Origin: an uncultured Eggerthellaceae bacterium
GTDB lineage: Bacteria > Actinomycetota > Coriobacteriia > Coriobacteriales > Eggerthellaceae
Length of the DNA: 8,552 nt
Assembly (NCBI GenBank): GCA_934630905.1
Contig: CAKTXN010000074.1
Span: 1-8,552 of the forward strand
Direction: 5' to 3'
In this document: in pieces, positions 1 through 7,416 of the stretch
How the letters are laid out: the number at the start of each line of letters is the position of its first letter
How positions within the stretch are numbered: position 1 is the first letter of the stretch
Notes under the pieces: generated by a model
Databases searched by the model: none
What the model was told of the DNA's origin: nothing
The model's input: only the letters and a program-made list of their open reading frames with translations
Program-made: the position numbers and the translations under genes

Positions 1-347
1 TCAACACCACCGATTCCGCCGTGCGCTTGACGCATATTCCCACGGGAATTGTGGTCACGTGCCAAAATGAAAAATCTCAATTGCAGAATAAGGAAGCGGC
101 TCTGAAAGTGCTGCGTGCCCGCCTTTACGAGCTGGAGCAGCAAAAGCGCGCCGATGAGCTGGATGAACTTCGCGGTGAACGCATGGAGAATTCATTTGGC
201 AGCCAAATTCGCAATTATGTGCTTTATCCTTATCAGTTGGTCAAAGACCTTCGTTCAGGCGTAGAAACCAGTAACGTGGATTCGGTTCTGGACGGCGGTT
301 TGGATGAGTTTGTCATCGGATATCATAAGTGGAGGGTTTCGCAATGA
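1..347 (+). CDS. prfB: Peptide chain release factor 2, C-terminal part (5' end outside window)
   Basis: This is the last 114 codons of a class I release factor, read in the frame whose first full codon is at position 3. RF2 recognises UGA and UAA stop codons and triggers peptidyl-tRNA hydrolysis on the ribosome. The visible part starts with NTTDSAVRLTHIPTGIVV, the conserved stretch immediately after the catalytic GGQ loop. The two bases before it (TC) fit the Val or Ile codon expected in GGQHVN/GGQHIN. RF2-specific C-terminal features follow: CQNEKSQ, the helix around LKVLRARLYELEQQK, GSQIRNYVLYPYQLVKDLR, GVET and VLDGGLDEF. The last two, with no RF1-type ending, separate it from prfA. The GGQ motif, the stop-codon-reading SPF motif and any programmed frameshift site lie upstream of the window. 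Its TGA stop overlaps the next gene's ATG (ATGA), so translation is probably coupled. Assignment as RF2 is confident. Confidence 0.95.
   Translation, partial: NTTDSAVRLTHIPTGIVVTCQNEKSQLQNKEAALKVLRARLYELEQQKRADELDELRGERMENSFGSQIRNYVLYPYQLVKDLRSGVETSNVDSVLDGGLDEFVIGYHKWRVSQ
331..336 (+). promoter_or_regulatory. Ribosome binding site that fixes the transketolase N-subunit start
   Basis: GGAGGG lies 7 bases before the ATG at 344. An in-frame GTG at 329 overlaps this site itself and has no ribosome binding site of its own, so ATG 344 is the better start. The site lies inside the last codons of prfB, as expected for coupled translation. Confidence 0.8.
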
Positions 348-1183
348 CGGTAGAGTTGGAGTTGAAGGCCAACGAGATTCGCAAGGATATCGTGGCGATG
401 ATCGCGGAAGCGGGCAGCGGCCACCCGGGTGGCTCGCTATCGTGCACCGACATCATGACGGCGCTTTATTTTGGGGGTGTGTTGAACTACGATGCGTCGA
501 ATCCCCAGATGGAGAGCCGCGACCGCTTTGTCATGGCGAAGGGCCACGCCGCGCCGGCTTTATATGCTACGTTGGCGCACGCTGGTTATTTCCCGCGCGA
601 AGAGCTCAAGACGCTGCGCAAGCTGGGAAGCCGCTTGCAGGGTCATCCCGATATGAATTTGCTGCCGGGTGTGGAGGTTTCCACCGGTTCATTGGGCCAG
701 GGCCTGTCGGTGTGCGCCGGCATGTGCTGCGGCCTGCGTCTGGCGAAAAACGACGCGCACGTTTTCGCCATTTTGGGCGATGGCGAAACGCAGGAAGGCC
801 AAGTTTGGGAAGCGGCCATGTTTGCTTCGCACCAAAAGCTCGACCACTTGGTGGCGATTGTTGACCACAACCATCTGCAGATCGATGGCAACATTGAAAA
901 CGTATGCAGCCCCGAAGATCTACGCGCAAAATTCGCCGCGTTTGGCTGGGATGTGCATACGGTCAACGGTCACGATGTAGATGCCTTGGTGGAACTTCTG
1001 CAAGCGCTAAAAGCTGACTGCAACGGAAAGCCGCACGTCATTATTGCGGAAACCATCAAGGGCAAGGGCGTTTCCTTTATGGAGAATCAAGCGGGCTGGC
1101 ATGGTTCTGCACCGAATGCGGAGCAGGCCGCTCAGGCTTTGGAGGAATTGGAAGAAGCAGGCAAGGTGATTTGCAATGGTTAA
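344..1183 (+). CDS. Transketolase, N-terminal (TPP-binding) subunit
   Basis: This 279-residue protein is the pyrimidine/pyrophosphate-binding half of a split transketolase. The assembled enzyme transfers two-carbon ketol units between sugar phosphates in the non-oxidative pentose phosphate pathway, using thiamine diphosphate and a divalent metal in the cytoplasm. Visible motifs in order are GSGHPGG at 24-30 (H27), KGHAAPALYA from 66 (H68), GHPD at 100-103 and STGSLGQGL at 113-121. The metal/TPP signature runs from GDGETQEGQ at 145-153 to VDHNHLQIDG at 173-182, and KGKGVSFMEN lies near 239-248. Length is normal for the N-terminal subunit of the two-gene form, whereas fused enzymes are about 650 residues. 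ATG 344 is chosen because GGAGGG sits 7 bases upstream. The start overlaps the prfB stop by 4 bases, and the end overlaps the C-subunit gene by 8 bases, so the two halves are probably made in equal amounts. Confidence 0.95.
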   Translation: MTVELELKANEIRKDIVAMIAEAGSGHPGGSLSCTDIMTALYFGGVLNYDASNPQMESRDRFVMAKGHAAPALYATLAHAGYFPREELKTLRKLGSRLQGHPDMNLLPGVEVSTGSLGQGLSVCAGMCCGLRLAKNDAHVFAILGDGETQEGQVWEAAMFASHQKLDHLVAIVDHNHLQIDGNIENVCSPEDLRAKFAAFGWDVHTVNGHDVDALVELLQALKADCNGKPHVIIAETIKGKGVSFMENQAGWHGSAPNAEQAAQALEELEEAGKVICNG

Positions 1184-2150
1184 ATTGGCCACCGCAGAGC
1201 AATCTGCTCAGAAGAAAGCTACGCGCGCGGCGTTCGGCGTAACGCTGGCAGAGCTCGCCGCAGAAGGCGTACCCGTTGTTGCGGTTGACGCCGACTTGAC
1301 CGGCTCCACCACCACGAAGAAGTTTGCGCAGGCATGCCCGGAAAACGCCGAGCGCCTGTTCAACTGCGGCATTGCCGAGCAGGACATGATTGACGTTGCC
1401 GCAGGTCTTTCTCTTACGGGCAACATTGCCTACACCGGTTCCTTCGCCGTGTTCGGTACGGGCCGCGTTTACGATCAGATTCGCAACACCGTGTGCTACA
1501 GCAACCTGAACGTGAAGATTGCGCCCACGCATGCTGGCATTTCTGTAGGTCCCGACGGCGGTACGCATCAGATGCTCGAAGACGTAGCGCTGATGCGCGT
1601 GCTGCCGAACATGAAGGTGCTTGTACCTGCCGATTACGCTGCTGCCCGCGCTGCGCTGCGTCTTGCTGCGCAGACCCCTGGCCCCGTGTATGTGCGCATG
1701 GGTCGCGCTACGGTGCCGTGTGTGTATGCCGATGACGTAGAGCTTGAGCTCGGCCGTGCATACGTGCTGCGCGAAGGTACCGATGTGACCATTGTTGCGA
1801 ACGGCGTTGAAATCCGCGAAGCACTTGTTGCCGCCGATCTGTTGGCCGAACAGGGGATTTCTGCTGAAGTCATTGACGCCTTCTCGGTAAAGCCGCTTGA
1901 TGAAGAGACTATTCTTGCTTCTGCGGAAAAGACGGGCTGCGTTGTGGTAGCCGAAGAGCATTCTCAGTACGGCGGCCTGTGCAGTGCAGTGTCCGAACTG
2001 CTTGCAACGAAGCGCCCCACACCGTGCGAATTCGTTGCCATGAAAGATCGTTTCGGCAAGTCGGGCGAGTTCCAGGAGCTTATGGCGTACTTCAAGCTTG
2101 ACGCAGCCGCCATTGTTGAAGCTGTGAAAAATGTTATGGCTCGTCACTAG
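1176..2150 (+). CDS. Transketolase, C-terminal subunit
   Basis: This 324-residue protein supplies the second half of the split transketolase: a pyrimidine-binding domain (about 15-180) and the transketolase C-terminal domain (about 195-320). The key catalytic glutamate is E68 in FNCGIAEQDM; in this family it protonates the TPP aminopyrimidine. Other family motifs are AYTGSFAVF at 85-93, THAGISVGPDGGTHQ at 118-132 (phosphate and cofactor contacts), VLVPAD at 148-153, YVRMGR at 172-177 and VVVAEEHSQYGGL at 256-268. DXS is less likely because the protein is short, split and paired with a transketolase-type N subunit. The ATG at 1176 is preceded by AAGGTGA, 6 bases away, and overlaps the N-subunit stop by 8 bases. 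A 50-base gap follows before ftsE, with no terminator visible in it. Confidence 0.95.
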   Translation: MVKLATAEQSAQKKATRAAFGVTLAELAAEGVPVVAVDADLTGSTTTKKFAQACPENAERLFNCGIAEQDMIDVAAGLSLTGNIAYTGSFAVFGTGRVYDQIRNTVCYSNLNVKIAPTHAGISVGPDGGTHQMLEDVALMRVLPNMKVLVPADYAAARAALRLAAQTPGPVYVRMGRATVPCVYADDVELELGRAYVLREGTDVTIVANGVEIREALVAADLLAEQGISAEVIDAFSVKPLDEETILASAEKTGCVVVAEEHSQYGGLCSAVSELLATKRPTPCEFVAMKDRFGKSGEFQELMAYFKLDAAAIVEAVKNVMARH

Positions 2151-2200
2151 TCTGCTAAAATCTGATTGTCTCAGCGAACATTATACGAACGGAGCATTCT

Positions 2201-3085
2201 GTGACAGATAATCAAAATGTGAGTGATGCCGCTGGTCAGACCACCGGTCAGGTGCGAAAGGTGCGTGCTTCTCACGCGCGTTCCGCAACCGCCCCGCGTG
2301 CTGGTCAGCTGGCTTCTTCAAGAAAGCCCGACCTAACATCCACGCTGCCCAAGCTCGAAGCAGTTCCTGCGCCGCAGCGCCAAGGAAGCCCGGTCATTGT
2401 ATTTGATCACGTAACAAAAGTATATCCTGCTCAGCCGAACAAGCCTGCGTTGGAAGACGTGAGCCTGGAGATTTACGCGGGCGAGTTCCTGTTCTTGGTG
2501 GGCCATTCTGGTTCCGGTAAATCCACCTTCATCAAGACCATCACGCGCGAAGTCAAGCCCACCAGCGGTCATATCTACATCGCGAACGAGGACTTGTCCA
2601 CCATGCGCGACTGGCGCGTGCCGTATTTGCGCCGCAACATCGGCTGTGTGTTCCAGGACTTCAAGCTGCTTCCCAACAAGACGGTGTTCGAGAACGTCGC
2701 GTTTGCGCTGGAAGTAATCGGCAAGAGCCGTCACGTTATCAAAACGCAGGTGCCTGAAGTTCTGCGCTTAGTTGGCTTGCAGGAGAAAATGAACAAAATG
2801 CCTGACCAGCTTTCTGGTGGTGAGCAGCAGCGCGTTTCCATTGCGCGTGCTATTGTGAACAGACCTCCTATGCTGATTTGCGATGAACCCACGGGAAACC
2901 TTGACCCTCAAACCTCGCGCGGCATTATGGATTTGCTGGAGCGCATTAACCGCACGGGTACAACGGTGCTGGTGGCAACGCATGACCGCGAGATGGTAGA
3001 CAACATGCGCCGCCGCGTTATTGCGTTGGATCGAGGACATTTGACGCGCGACCAAGATCGAGGGGTGTACGGTTTCGATGCGTAG
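2201..3085 (+). CDS. ftsE: Cell division ATP-binding protein FtsE, with an extended N-terminus
   Basis: FtsE is the cytoplasmic ATPase of the FtsEX complex, an ABC-type machine that uses ATP to activate peptidoglycan hydrolases across the membrane during growth and division. The ABC domain covers about 65-285. Walker A is GHSGSGKST at 101-109, the Q-loop glutamine is Q152 in CVFQDFKLL, the signature is LSGGEQQR at 204-211, Walker B is MLICDEP at 224-230 and the switch histidine is H261 in VATHD. DWRVPYLRRNIGCVFQDFKL is typical of FtsE and separates it from lipoprotein or macrolide ABC ATPases. The start is GTG 2201, with GGAG six bases upstream. At 294 residues it is about 65 longer than usual FtsE. 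The excess is a basic, Ser/Ala/Pro-rich N-terminal tail (1-64) with no recognised domain. The stop overlaps ftsX by 8 bases, typical of this pair. Confidence 0.95.
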   Translation: MTDNQNVSDAAGQTTGQVRKVRASHARSATAPRAGQLASSRKPDLTSTLPKLEAVPAPQRQGSPVIVFDHVTKVYPAQPNKPALEDVSLEIYAGEFLFLVGHSGSGKSTFIKTITREVKPTSGHIYIANEDLSTMRDWRVPYLRRNIGCVFQDFKLLPNKTVFENVAFALEVIGKSRHVIKTQVPEVLRLVGLQEKMNKMPDQLSGGEQQRVSIARAIVNRPPMLICDEPTGNLDPQTSRGIMDLLERINRTGTTVLVATHDREMVDNMRRRVIALDRGHLTRDQDRGVYGFDA

Positions 3086-3995
3086 TTTTGCATATTTCAT
3101 CAAAGAGGCGCTGGTTGGTTTTAAGCGTAACCTGTCAACCGCGCTTGGTTCTATCATCACCATTTTCCTGTCGCTGGTTATGATCGGTGTTTTCTTCATG
3201 GCTGGCGTGGTGGTAAACAACATCGTGGAATCCGTTGAAAGCGAGATTTCCATCACGTGCTACATTGGCGATAACTACAAGGAATCGTCTACGGAAGTCA
3301 CGCAATTCGAGAATTGGCTGAAGGGTCTTGATGGCGTGGAGAGCGTAAGTTTCACCACGAAGGAACAGGCCTTGGAGAACTTCCGCGGCTCCGTTGCGAA
3401 CCCGGAAATTGTTGATCAGCTGGACGGTGGCAACCCGCTGCCTGCATCGGTGAATGTCTCGCTGTCGGATGCGCAGCAGGTCATTACGATTGCCGAGCAG
3501 ATTGAGTCGAACTCCACGTTTGCCAAGATTTGCGATAATCCTACCGACCCTTCCGATTCCGTGAAATACGGCCAGAAGACCGTTGAGCGTTTGCTGTCGG
3601 TGATTAATTACGCTCGCTATATCGGCATTGCCGTTATCGTGCTGCTGATCGTCATCGCGCTGATCTTCATCAACAACACCATTCGCTTGGCCATTATGGC
3701 GCGCCGCAAGGAAATCTCCATCATGCGTTTGGTGGGCGCTTCTAACGGCTTCATTCGTGGGCCTTTCCTTATGGAGGCAGCAATTCATTCGCTACTGGGT
3801 TCCGCGTTGGCTATTGTGGTGCTTGAGCTGGTGCGCCGCTTCGGCCTTACGCAGTTGGCGAACACGTTCGCATGGCTGCCCATGGAAATGTCGGTGAATA
3901 CCATTGCCGTTATTTATGTGGCTTTGGTGGTTGCTGGTTTGGTTATTGGTCTTTTGGGTTCGGCGTTCTCCATGCGCCGCCACTTGAAGGTGTAG
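3078..3995 (+). CDS. ftsX: Cell division protein FtsX, membrane subunit of FtsEX
   Basis: This 305-residue integral membrane protein is the permease-like partner of FtsE. It passes the ATPase signal to cell-wall hydrolases through its extracellular loop rather than transporting a solute. Layout by eye is: cytoplasmic N-tail beginning MRSFAYFIKEALVGFKRN, TM1 about 24-50, a large outer domain about 51-180, TM2 about 181-200, TM3 about 228-250 and TM4 about 273-296. The conserved cytoplasmic segment NTIRLAIMARRKEISIMRLV (200-219), followed by GAS and FIRGPFLMEA, is the FtsX coupling region. The outer domain has two cysteines (C61, C152) that could pair, but this is not shown. The ATG at 3078 lies inside the end of ftsE, with GAGGGG about 12 bases upstream. 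An S41-like protein follows after 19 bases. No CHAP, NlpC/P60 or PcsB-like hydrolase, the usual Gram-positive FtsX target, is encoded in the window. Confidence 0.95.
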   Translation: MRSFAYFIKEALVGFKRNLSTALGSIITIFLSLVMIGVFFMAGVVVNNIVESVESEISITCYIGDNYKESSTEVTQFENWLKGLDGVESVSFTTKEQALENFRGSVANPEIVDQLDGGNPLPASVNVSLSDAQQVITIAEQIESNSTFAKICDNPTDPSDSVKYGQKTVERLLSVINYARYIGIAVIVLLIVIALIFINNTIRLAIMARRKEISIMRLVGASNGFIRGPFLMEAAIHSLLGSALAIVVLELVRRFGLTQLANTFAWLPMEMSVNTIAVIYVALVVAGLVIGLLGSAFSMRRHLKV

Positions 3996-4014
3996 TCAGC
4001 ACAGGTCAGTCAAA

Positions 4015-5295
4015 ATGGCAAAACACGGTGAAACAAAACGTGAGCAAAACGCAGCCCGTCTCGAAAACATGCAGGTGAGACGGGCGGCGCGTATTTTCAC
4101 GGTTATTTTGGTTTTCGCAATCGCGTTTGCGGGTGGTTTCTTGCTGCGTGGTAACGAGCCTTTGATGAAGCGTTTGGGCATTGGCGCTACCACCAGCACG
4201 CAAGTCAATCCGGGACAGACGATTTCGGGAAATACGTACGACTCGCTTGCGGCGCGTATTGCGGAAGTGCAGGGCACGCTCGAGAAGGAAAGCCTTGACG
4301 AGTACGATTTGAACGTGGCAACAACGTCGCTGATCAACGCGTTACTGGCGGATATCGAAGATCCGTACGCACGTTATTTGGACAGCGAGCGCTATCAGAA
4401 ATTCCTGCAGGATTTATCTACGACCGATTACGTGGGTATTGGCGTAATTTTCGCGGAGCAGGGCGAGAAGGTCTATGCAGCCGACGTGTTTGCCGATTCC
4501 GTTGCGGCTGGCTCGGGCGTTCAAATAGGCGATGTTATTGTGGCAATCGATGGCACGCGCACTCAAGGCATGACAGCCAGCGAAGTGAATAACACGATAT
4601 TCCGCGAGGCGGGTAGCTCTGTGGTAACTACATGGCGTCGTCCCAGCTCAACGGGTGCGGAAAGTGGCGAAGAATTCACGGTAACGCTCCACTGCTCGCA
4701 GTACAAAGAGAAGAACGTTGAGACTGAGTTGACTAACGAAAACGTGGGCGTTATCAAGGTTGCCCAAATCACGCAGAATTCTTCTTTGCTGGTATCCGAT
4801 GCGGTGAAATCCCTTGCGGCTTCGGGTGCGCTTTCATTCGTACTTGACCTGCGTGATTGCCCGGGTGGCTATCTTACGCAGGCGGTTGATATTGCGAACT
4901 TGTTCATGAAGAGCGGCACGATTGTGCAAATTGACTCGAACGGCGCGACTACCACGAAAGCCGTGTCGAGCGCCGCTATCACCGATGCGCCGCTGTATGT
5001 GCTGGTCAACGATAAGACCGCGGCTGCTGCAGAAGTGATTGCCGGTGCGCTTCAAGATAGCAAGCGCGCCACGATTGTGGGCGATACCACTATGGGCAAG
5101 GGTACCATGCAAGTTACGCGCGAGCTTTCTTTCGGTGGCGCGCTGCGCTACACGGCGGCGAAGTATAAGACGCCGCTGGGTTATGAGATTGACGGTTCGG
5201 GTATTTCGCCCGATATTCACGTTTCGCTGGAAGGCGATGCCGACAATCAGAAGTCCCTGGCCGTGGATATGGCCGCTTCGCAAAATAGGTACTAG
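4015..5295 (+). CDS. S41-family PDZ protein (CtpA/CtpB-like), predicted to lack the catalytic serine
   Basis: This 426-residue membrane-anchored protein has the carboxy-terminal processing protease layout. A basic N-tail (1-25) precedes a single signal-anchor helix (about 26-45). An S41 N-terminal helical cap follows, including LADIEDPYARYLD at 111-123, then a PDZ domain about 138-210 (GIGVIF, IGDVIVAIDG), and the S41 fold about 240-405 with DLRDCPGG at 278-285. The catalytic region reads VNDKTAAAAEVIAGALQD from 331 and VGDTTMGKGTMQ from 355. Active members such as B. subtilis CtpB (S309, K334, Q338) have Ser exactly 25 residues before the Lys. Here K362 and Q366 are present, but position 337 is Ala (GCT, 5023-5025). 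No nearby Ser replaces it; T335 is two residues off register. The protein is therefore predicted to be proteolytically inactive, and could act as an envelope scaffold or adaptor. The ATG is 19 bases after ftsX, with AGG 9 bases upstream. Confidence 0.9.
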   Translation: MAKHGETKREQNAARLENMQVRRAARIFTVILVFAIAFAGGFLLRGNEPLMKRLGIGATTSTQVNPGQTISGNTYDSLAARIAEVQGTLEKESLDEYDLNVATTSLINALLADIEDPYARYLDSERYQKFLQDLSTTDYVGIGVIFAEQGEKVYAADVFADSVAAGSGVQIGDVIVAIDGTRTQGMTASEVNNTIFREAGSSVVTTWRRPSSTGAESGEEFTVTLHCSQYKEKNVETELTNENVGVIKVAQITQNSSLLVSDAVKSLAASGALSFVLDLRDCPGGYLTQAVDIANLFMKSGTIVQIDSNGATTTKAVSSAAITDAPLYVLVNDKTAAAAEVIAGALQDSKRATIVGDTTMGKGTMQVTRELSFGGALRYTAAKYKTPLGYEIDGSGISPDIHVSLEGDADNQKSLAVDMAASQNRY

Positions 5296-5298
5296 TAC

Positions 5299-7407
5299 AT
5301 GGGTCGTTCTCGCGCTCATGTGCGCCGCAGTGCGCAGATGTACCCCACGGGCACGCTTACGGTGTATGCCGATGGCTACGGATTCGTGCGCACATCAGAA
5401 GGGGAGTTTTTCGTTCCCGAGAAAAAGATGAACGGCGCGTTCGATGGCGATTTGGTTGAAGTTGCGCCGCTTCCTCATAAAACGCAGGGGCGAAATTCTG
5501 TTTACGACCAGGATAAACTGCAATGGGTGTCAAGCAAGGAAAGTCCCGCTGCACGCGTGGTGCGCGTTATCGATCGCGCGCATGAGACGGTGGTGGGCCG
5601 CTACGATGTGGTTGAGCCGTTCGGTGTGGTCGTGCCGCTTGATTATCGCATGCAGCACGACATTTTCACACTGCGCAAAGATAACCCGACCATTCCCGAT
5701 GGCGCGCTGGTGCGCGTGCGCATCACAACGTTTCCTACAGGGCGCACGGCGGCTACCGGTGTTATCGAGGAAGTGCTTGACGAAGGCCAAAAGCAGCGTT
5801 TCATTGTTGACGCGCTGATTGAGCGGAACAACTTGGAAACGGTGTTTTCCGAAGGCGCGCAGGCTCAAGCGCAAGATGTGTGCGTTGACGAGCTTGACGC
5901 GTTGAGCCACGGGTATCGTGATATTCGCGACCGCGTGGTGTTTACCATCGATCCGGAAGACGCGCGAGATTTCGACGATGCGCTTTCGCTTGAACGTGCG
6001 GGGGGCGATGTTGCCCGCGGGCGTGTTGGCACTGGTGGTGCGCGTATTGCATGGCGTTTAGGTGTGCACATTGCCGATGTGGCGCATTATGTTCCTTGGG
6101 ATTCGTCGATCGATTTAGATGCGCGCCGCCGCGCGACCAGCGTGTATCTGGTTGATCGCGTGTTGCCCATGTTGCCTGAAGAGCTTTCGAACGATATTTG
6201 CTCGCTGAAACCGGGCGTGGCGCGCCGTTGCATGACGGTTGACTTGTATCTTGATGAGCAAGCGGAAGTGGTAGGCGTTGACATTTACCCTGCGCTTATG
6301 GAGTCGCGTCGTCGCATGAACTATGCGGAAGTGCGCGATTTGCTGGCGACGGGGGCGTGCGTTGGCGGCGCTGGTGGTGTTGCGGCTGCGGGTGCGGAGG
6401 CGTTCGCGAGCATTGAGCAGCGGCTTTTCGCGCTGGATGCCATTGCGCAAATGCGTCGCAAGCGTCGCCAAAAGCTAGGTGCCTCCGAATTTTCCCAGGT
6501 AGAAGCAAAGATGAAGCTGAACGAGCAGCGCGAACCTATTGCGGTTGAGCTGCATGAGAAGAACAACGCAACGCAGCTCGTCGAGGAAGCCATGCTCATG
6601 GCGAATCAGGCTGTTGCGCATTATTTAATCGAGAACGGTATTCCCGGTCTGTTCCGCGTGCATGAGGCGCCGCTTCCTATGAATTGCGCGTCGCTTGTGC
6701 CGCTGCTTGAGGAATTCCCCTGGTTTTCCCAGGTCAACAAAATGCTGTTCTCGCAAGGCAACAGTTTTCAGATTCAAAAAGTGCTTGAACTTTCGCGTGG
6801 GCGCGCGGAAGAAGAGCTGGTGTCCAACGTAATGCTGCGCGCCATGAAGCAAGCCGTCTATAGCCCTACGTGCGAGGGTCATTTTGGCTTGGCGGCCGAT
6901 GAATACTTGCATTTCACAAGTCCCATCAGGCGTTATCCTGATTTGGTGGTACATCGTATGCTGAAGGCGCATTTAGAGAAGCGTCGGTTGGGCGCGTTGC
7001 CGCCCGAGCAGAAGAAAGCGGTGTCGCAAGAGGTGTCTCAGCTTGCGTGGCTGGCGGAGCATTCCTCGAAAATGGAGCGCTTGGCTGAAAAGGTCTCGCG
7101 CGAATCGCACGAGTATTTGCTGGTGGAATACATGCAGCAGTTCGTGGGGCAGAGCTTTTCTGCGACGATTTCCGGCGTGGCATCGTATGGCGTGTACGTG
7201 CGACTTGATAACACGGCGGAAGGGTTGTTGCCGCTCAAAGAGCTGGGCCAGGAGTATTTCATCTTCGATGGCGTGCATCATACGCTTACGGGCGAAGAGA
7301 GCGGCACGTTGTATCGCCTGGCGCAGCGTGTTGCAGTCATCTTGAACTCCGCCGACCCTCTAACGCGCAACCTCACGTTCAAACTCTGCCGTAACCAGGC
7401 TAAATAG
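5299..7407 (+). CDS. rnr: Ribonuclease R (RNB-family 3'-5' exoribonuclease)
   Basis: This 702-residue enzyme degrades RNA processively from the 3' end, including structured RNA, and in bacteria acts in mRNA turnover and tmRNA-linked decay. Domains in order are an OB/cold-shock-like region about 15-57 (TLTVYADGYGFVRT, EFFVP), a second OB region about 85-160, the RNB catalytic domain about 206-560 and a C-terminal S1 domain about 617-695. The metal-binding signature TIDPEDARDFDDALSL (216-231) has all four expected aspartates (D218, D224, D226, D227). Also present are LGVHIADVAHYV (254-265) and the RNB signature beginning HFTSPIRRYPDLVVHRML (538-555). Glycine/alanine-rich stretches at 233-250 and 351-368 look like loop expansions. 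There is no long lysine-rich tail like that of E. coli RNase R. ATG 5299 is three bases after the previous stop, with only AGG at 5287-5289 as a binding site, so translational coupling is likely. It is the last gene of the block. Confidence 0.95.
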   Translation: MGRSRAHVRRSAQMYPTGTLTVYADGYGFVRTSEGEFFVPEKKMNGAFDGDLVEVAPLPHKTQGRNSVYDQDKLQWVSSKESPAARVVRVIDRAHETVVGRYDVVEPFGVVVPLDYRMQHDIFTLRKDNPTIPDGALVRVRITTFPTGRTAATGVIEEVLDEGQKQRFIVDALIERNNLETVFSEGAQAQAQDVCVDELDALSHGYRDIRDRVVFTIDPEDARDFDDALSLERAGGDVARGRVGTGGARIAWRLGVHIADVAHYVPWDSSIDLDARRRATSVYLVDRVLPMLPEELSNDICSLKPGVARRCMTVDLYLDEQAEVVGVDIYPALMESRRRMNYAEVRDLLATGACVGGAGGVAAAGAEAFASIEQRLFALDAIAQMRRKRRQKLGASEFSQVEAKMKLNEQREPIAVELHEKNNATQLVEEAMLMANQAVAHYLIENGIPGLFRVHEAPLPMNCASLVPLLEEFPWFSQVNKMLFSQGNSFQIQKVLELSRGRAEEELVSNVMLRAMKQAVYSPTCEGHFGLAADEYLHFTSPIRRYPDLVVHRMLKAHLEKRRLGALPPEQKKAVSQEVSQLAWLAEHSSKMERLAEKVSRESHEYLLVEYMQQFVGQSFSATISGVASYGVYVRLDNTAEGLLPLKELGQEYFIFDGVHHTLTGEESGTLYRLAQRVAVILNSADPLTRNLTFKLCRNQAK

Positions 7408-7416
7408 CACCCTCTT

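Noticed and set aside
329..343. GTG at 329 as the start of the transketolase N subunit
   Set aside because: It overlaps the ribosome binding site GGAGGG and has none of its own. ATG 344 is well spaced and gives the usual four-base overlap with prfB.
1077..2147. A 356-codon open frame on the minus strand opposite the transketolase C subunit
   Set aside because: It is exactly antisense to a clear gene with catalytic motifs. Its translation is rich in His, Arg, Asn and Cys without a recognisable fold, and no independent ribosome binding site was noted. It is a coding shadow.
2161..2190. A promoter for ftsE in the 50-base gap (TTGTCT and TTATAC)
   Set aside because: The two boxes are only 9 bases apart, and no other -35 matches at normal spacing. 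The gap is more simply an intercistronic spacer, though a weak promoter cannot be excluded.
3135..3788. A 217-codon minus-strand open frame opposite ftsX
   Set aside because: Its composition (runs of Asn, His, Arg, Gln) is the complement of a hydrophobic membrane protein, and ftsX is unambiguous on the other strand.
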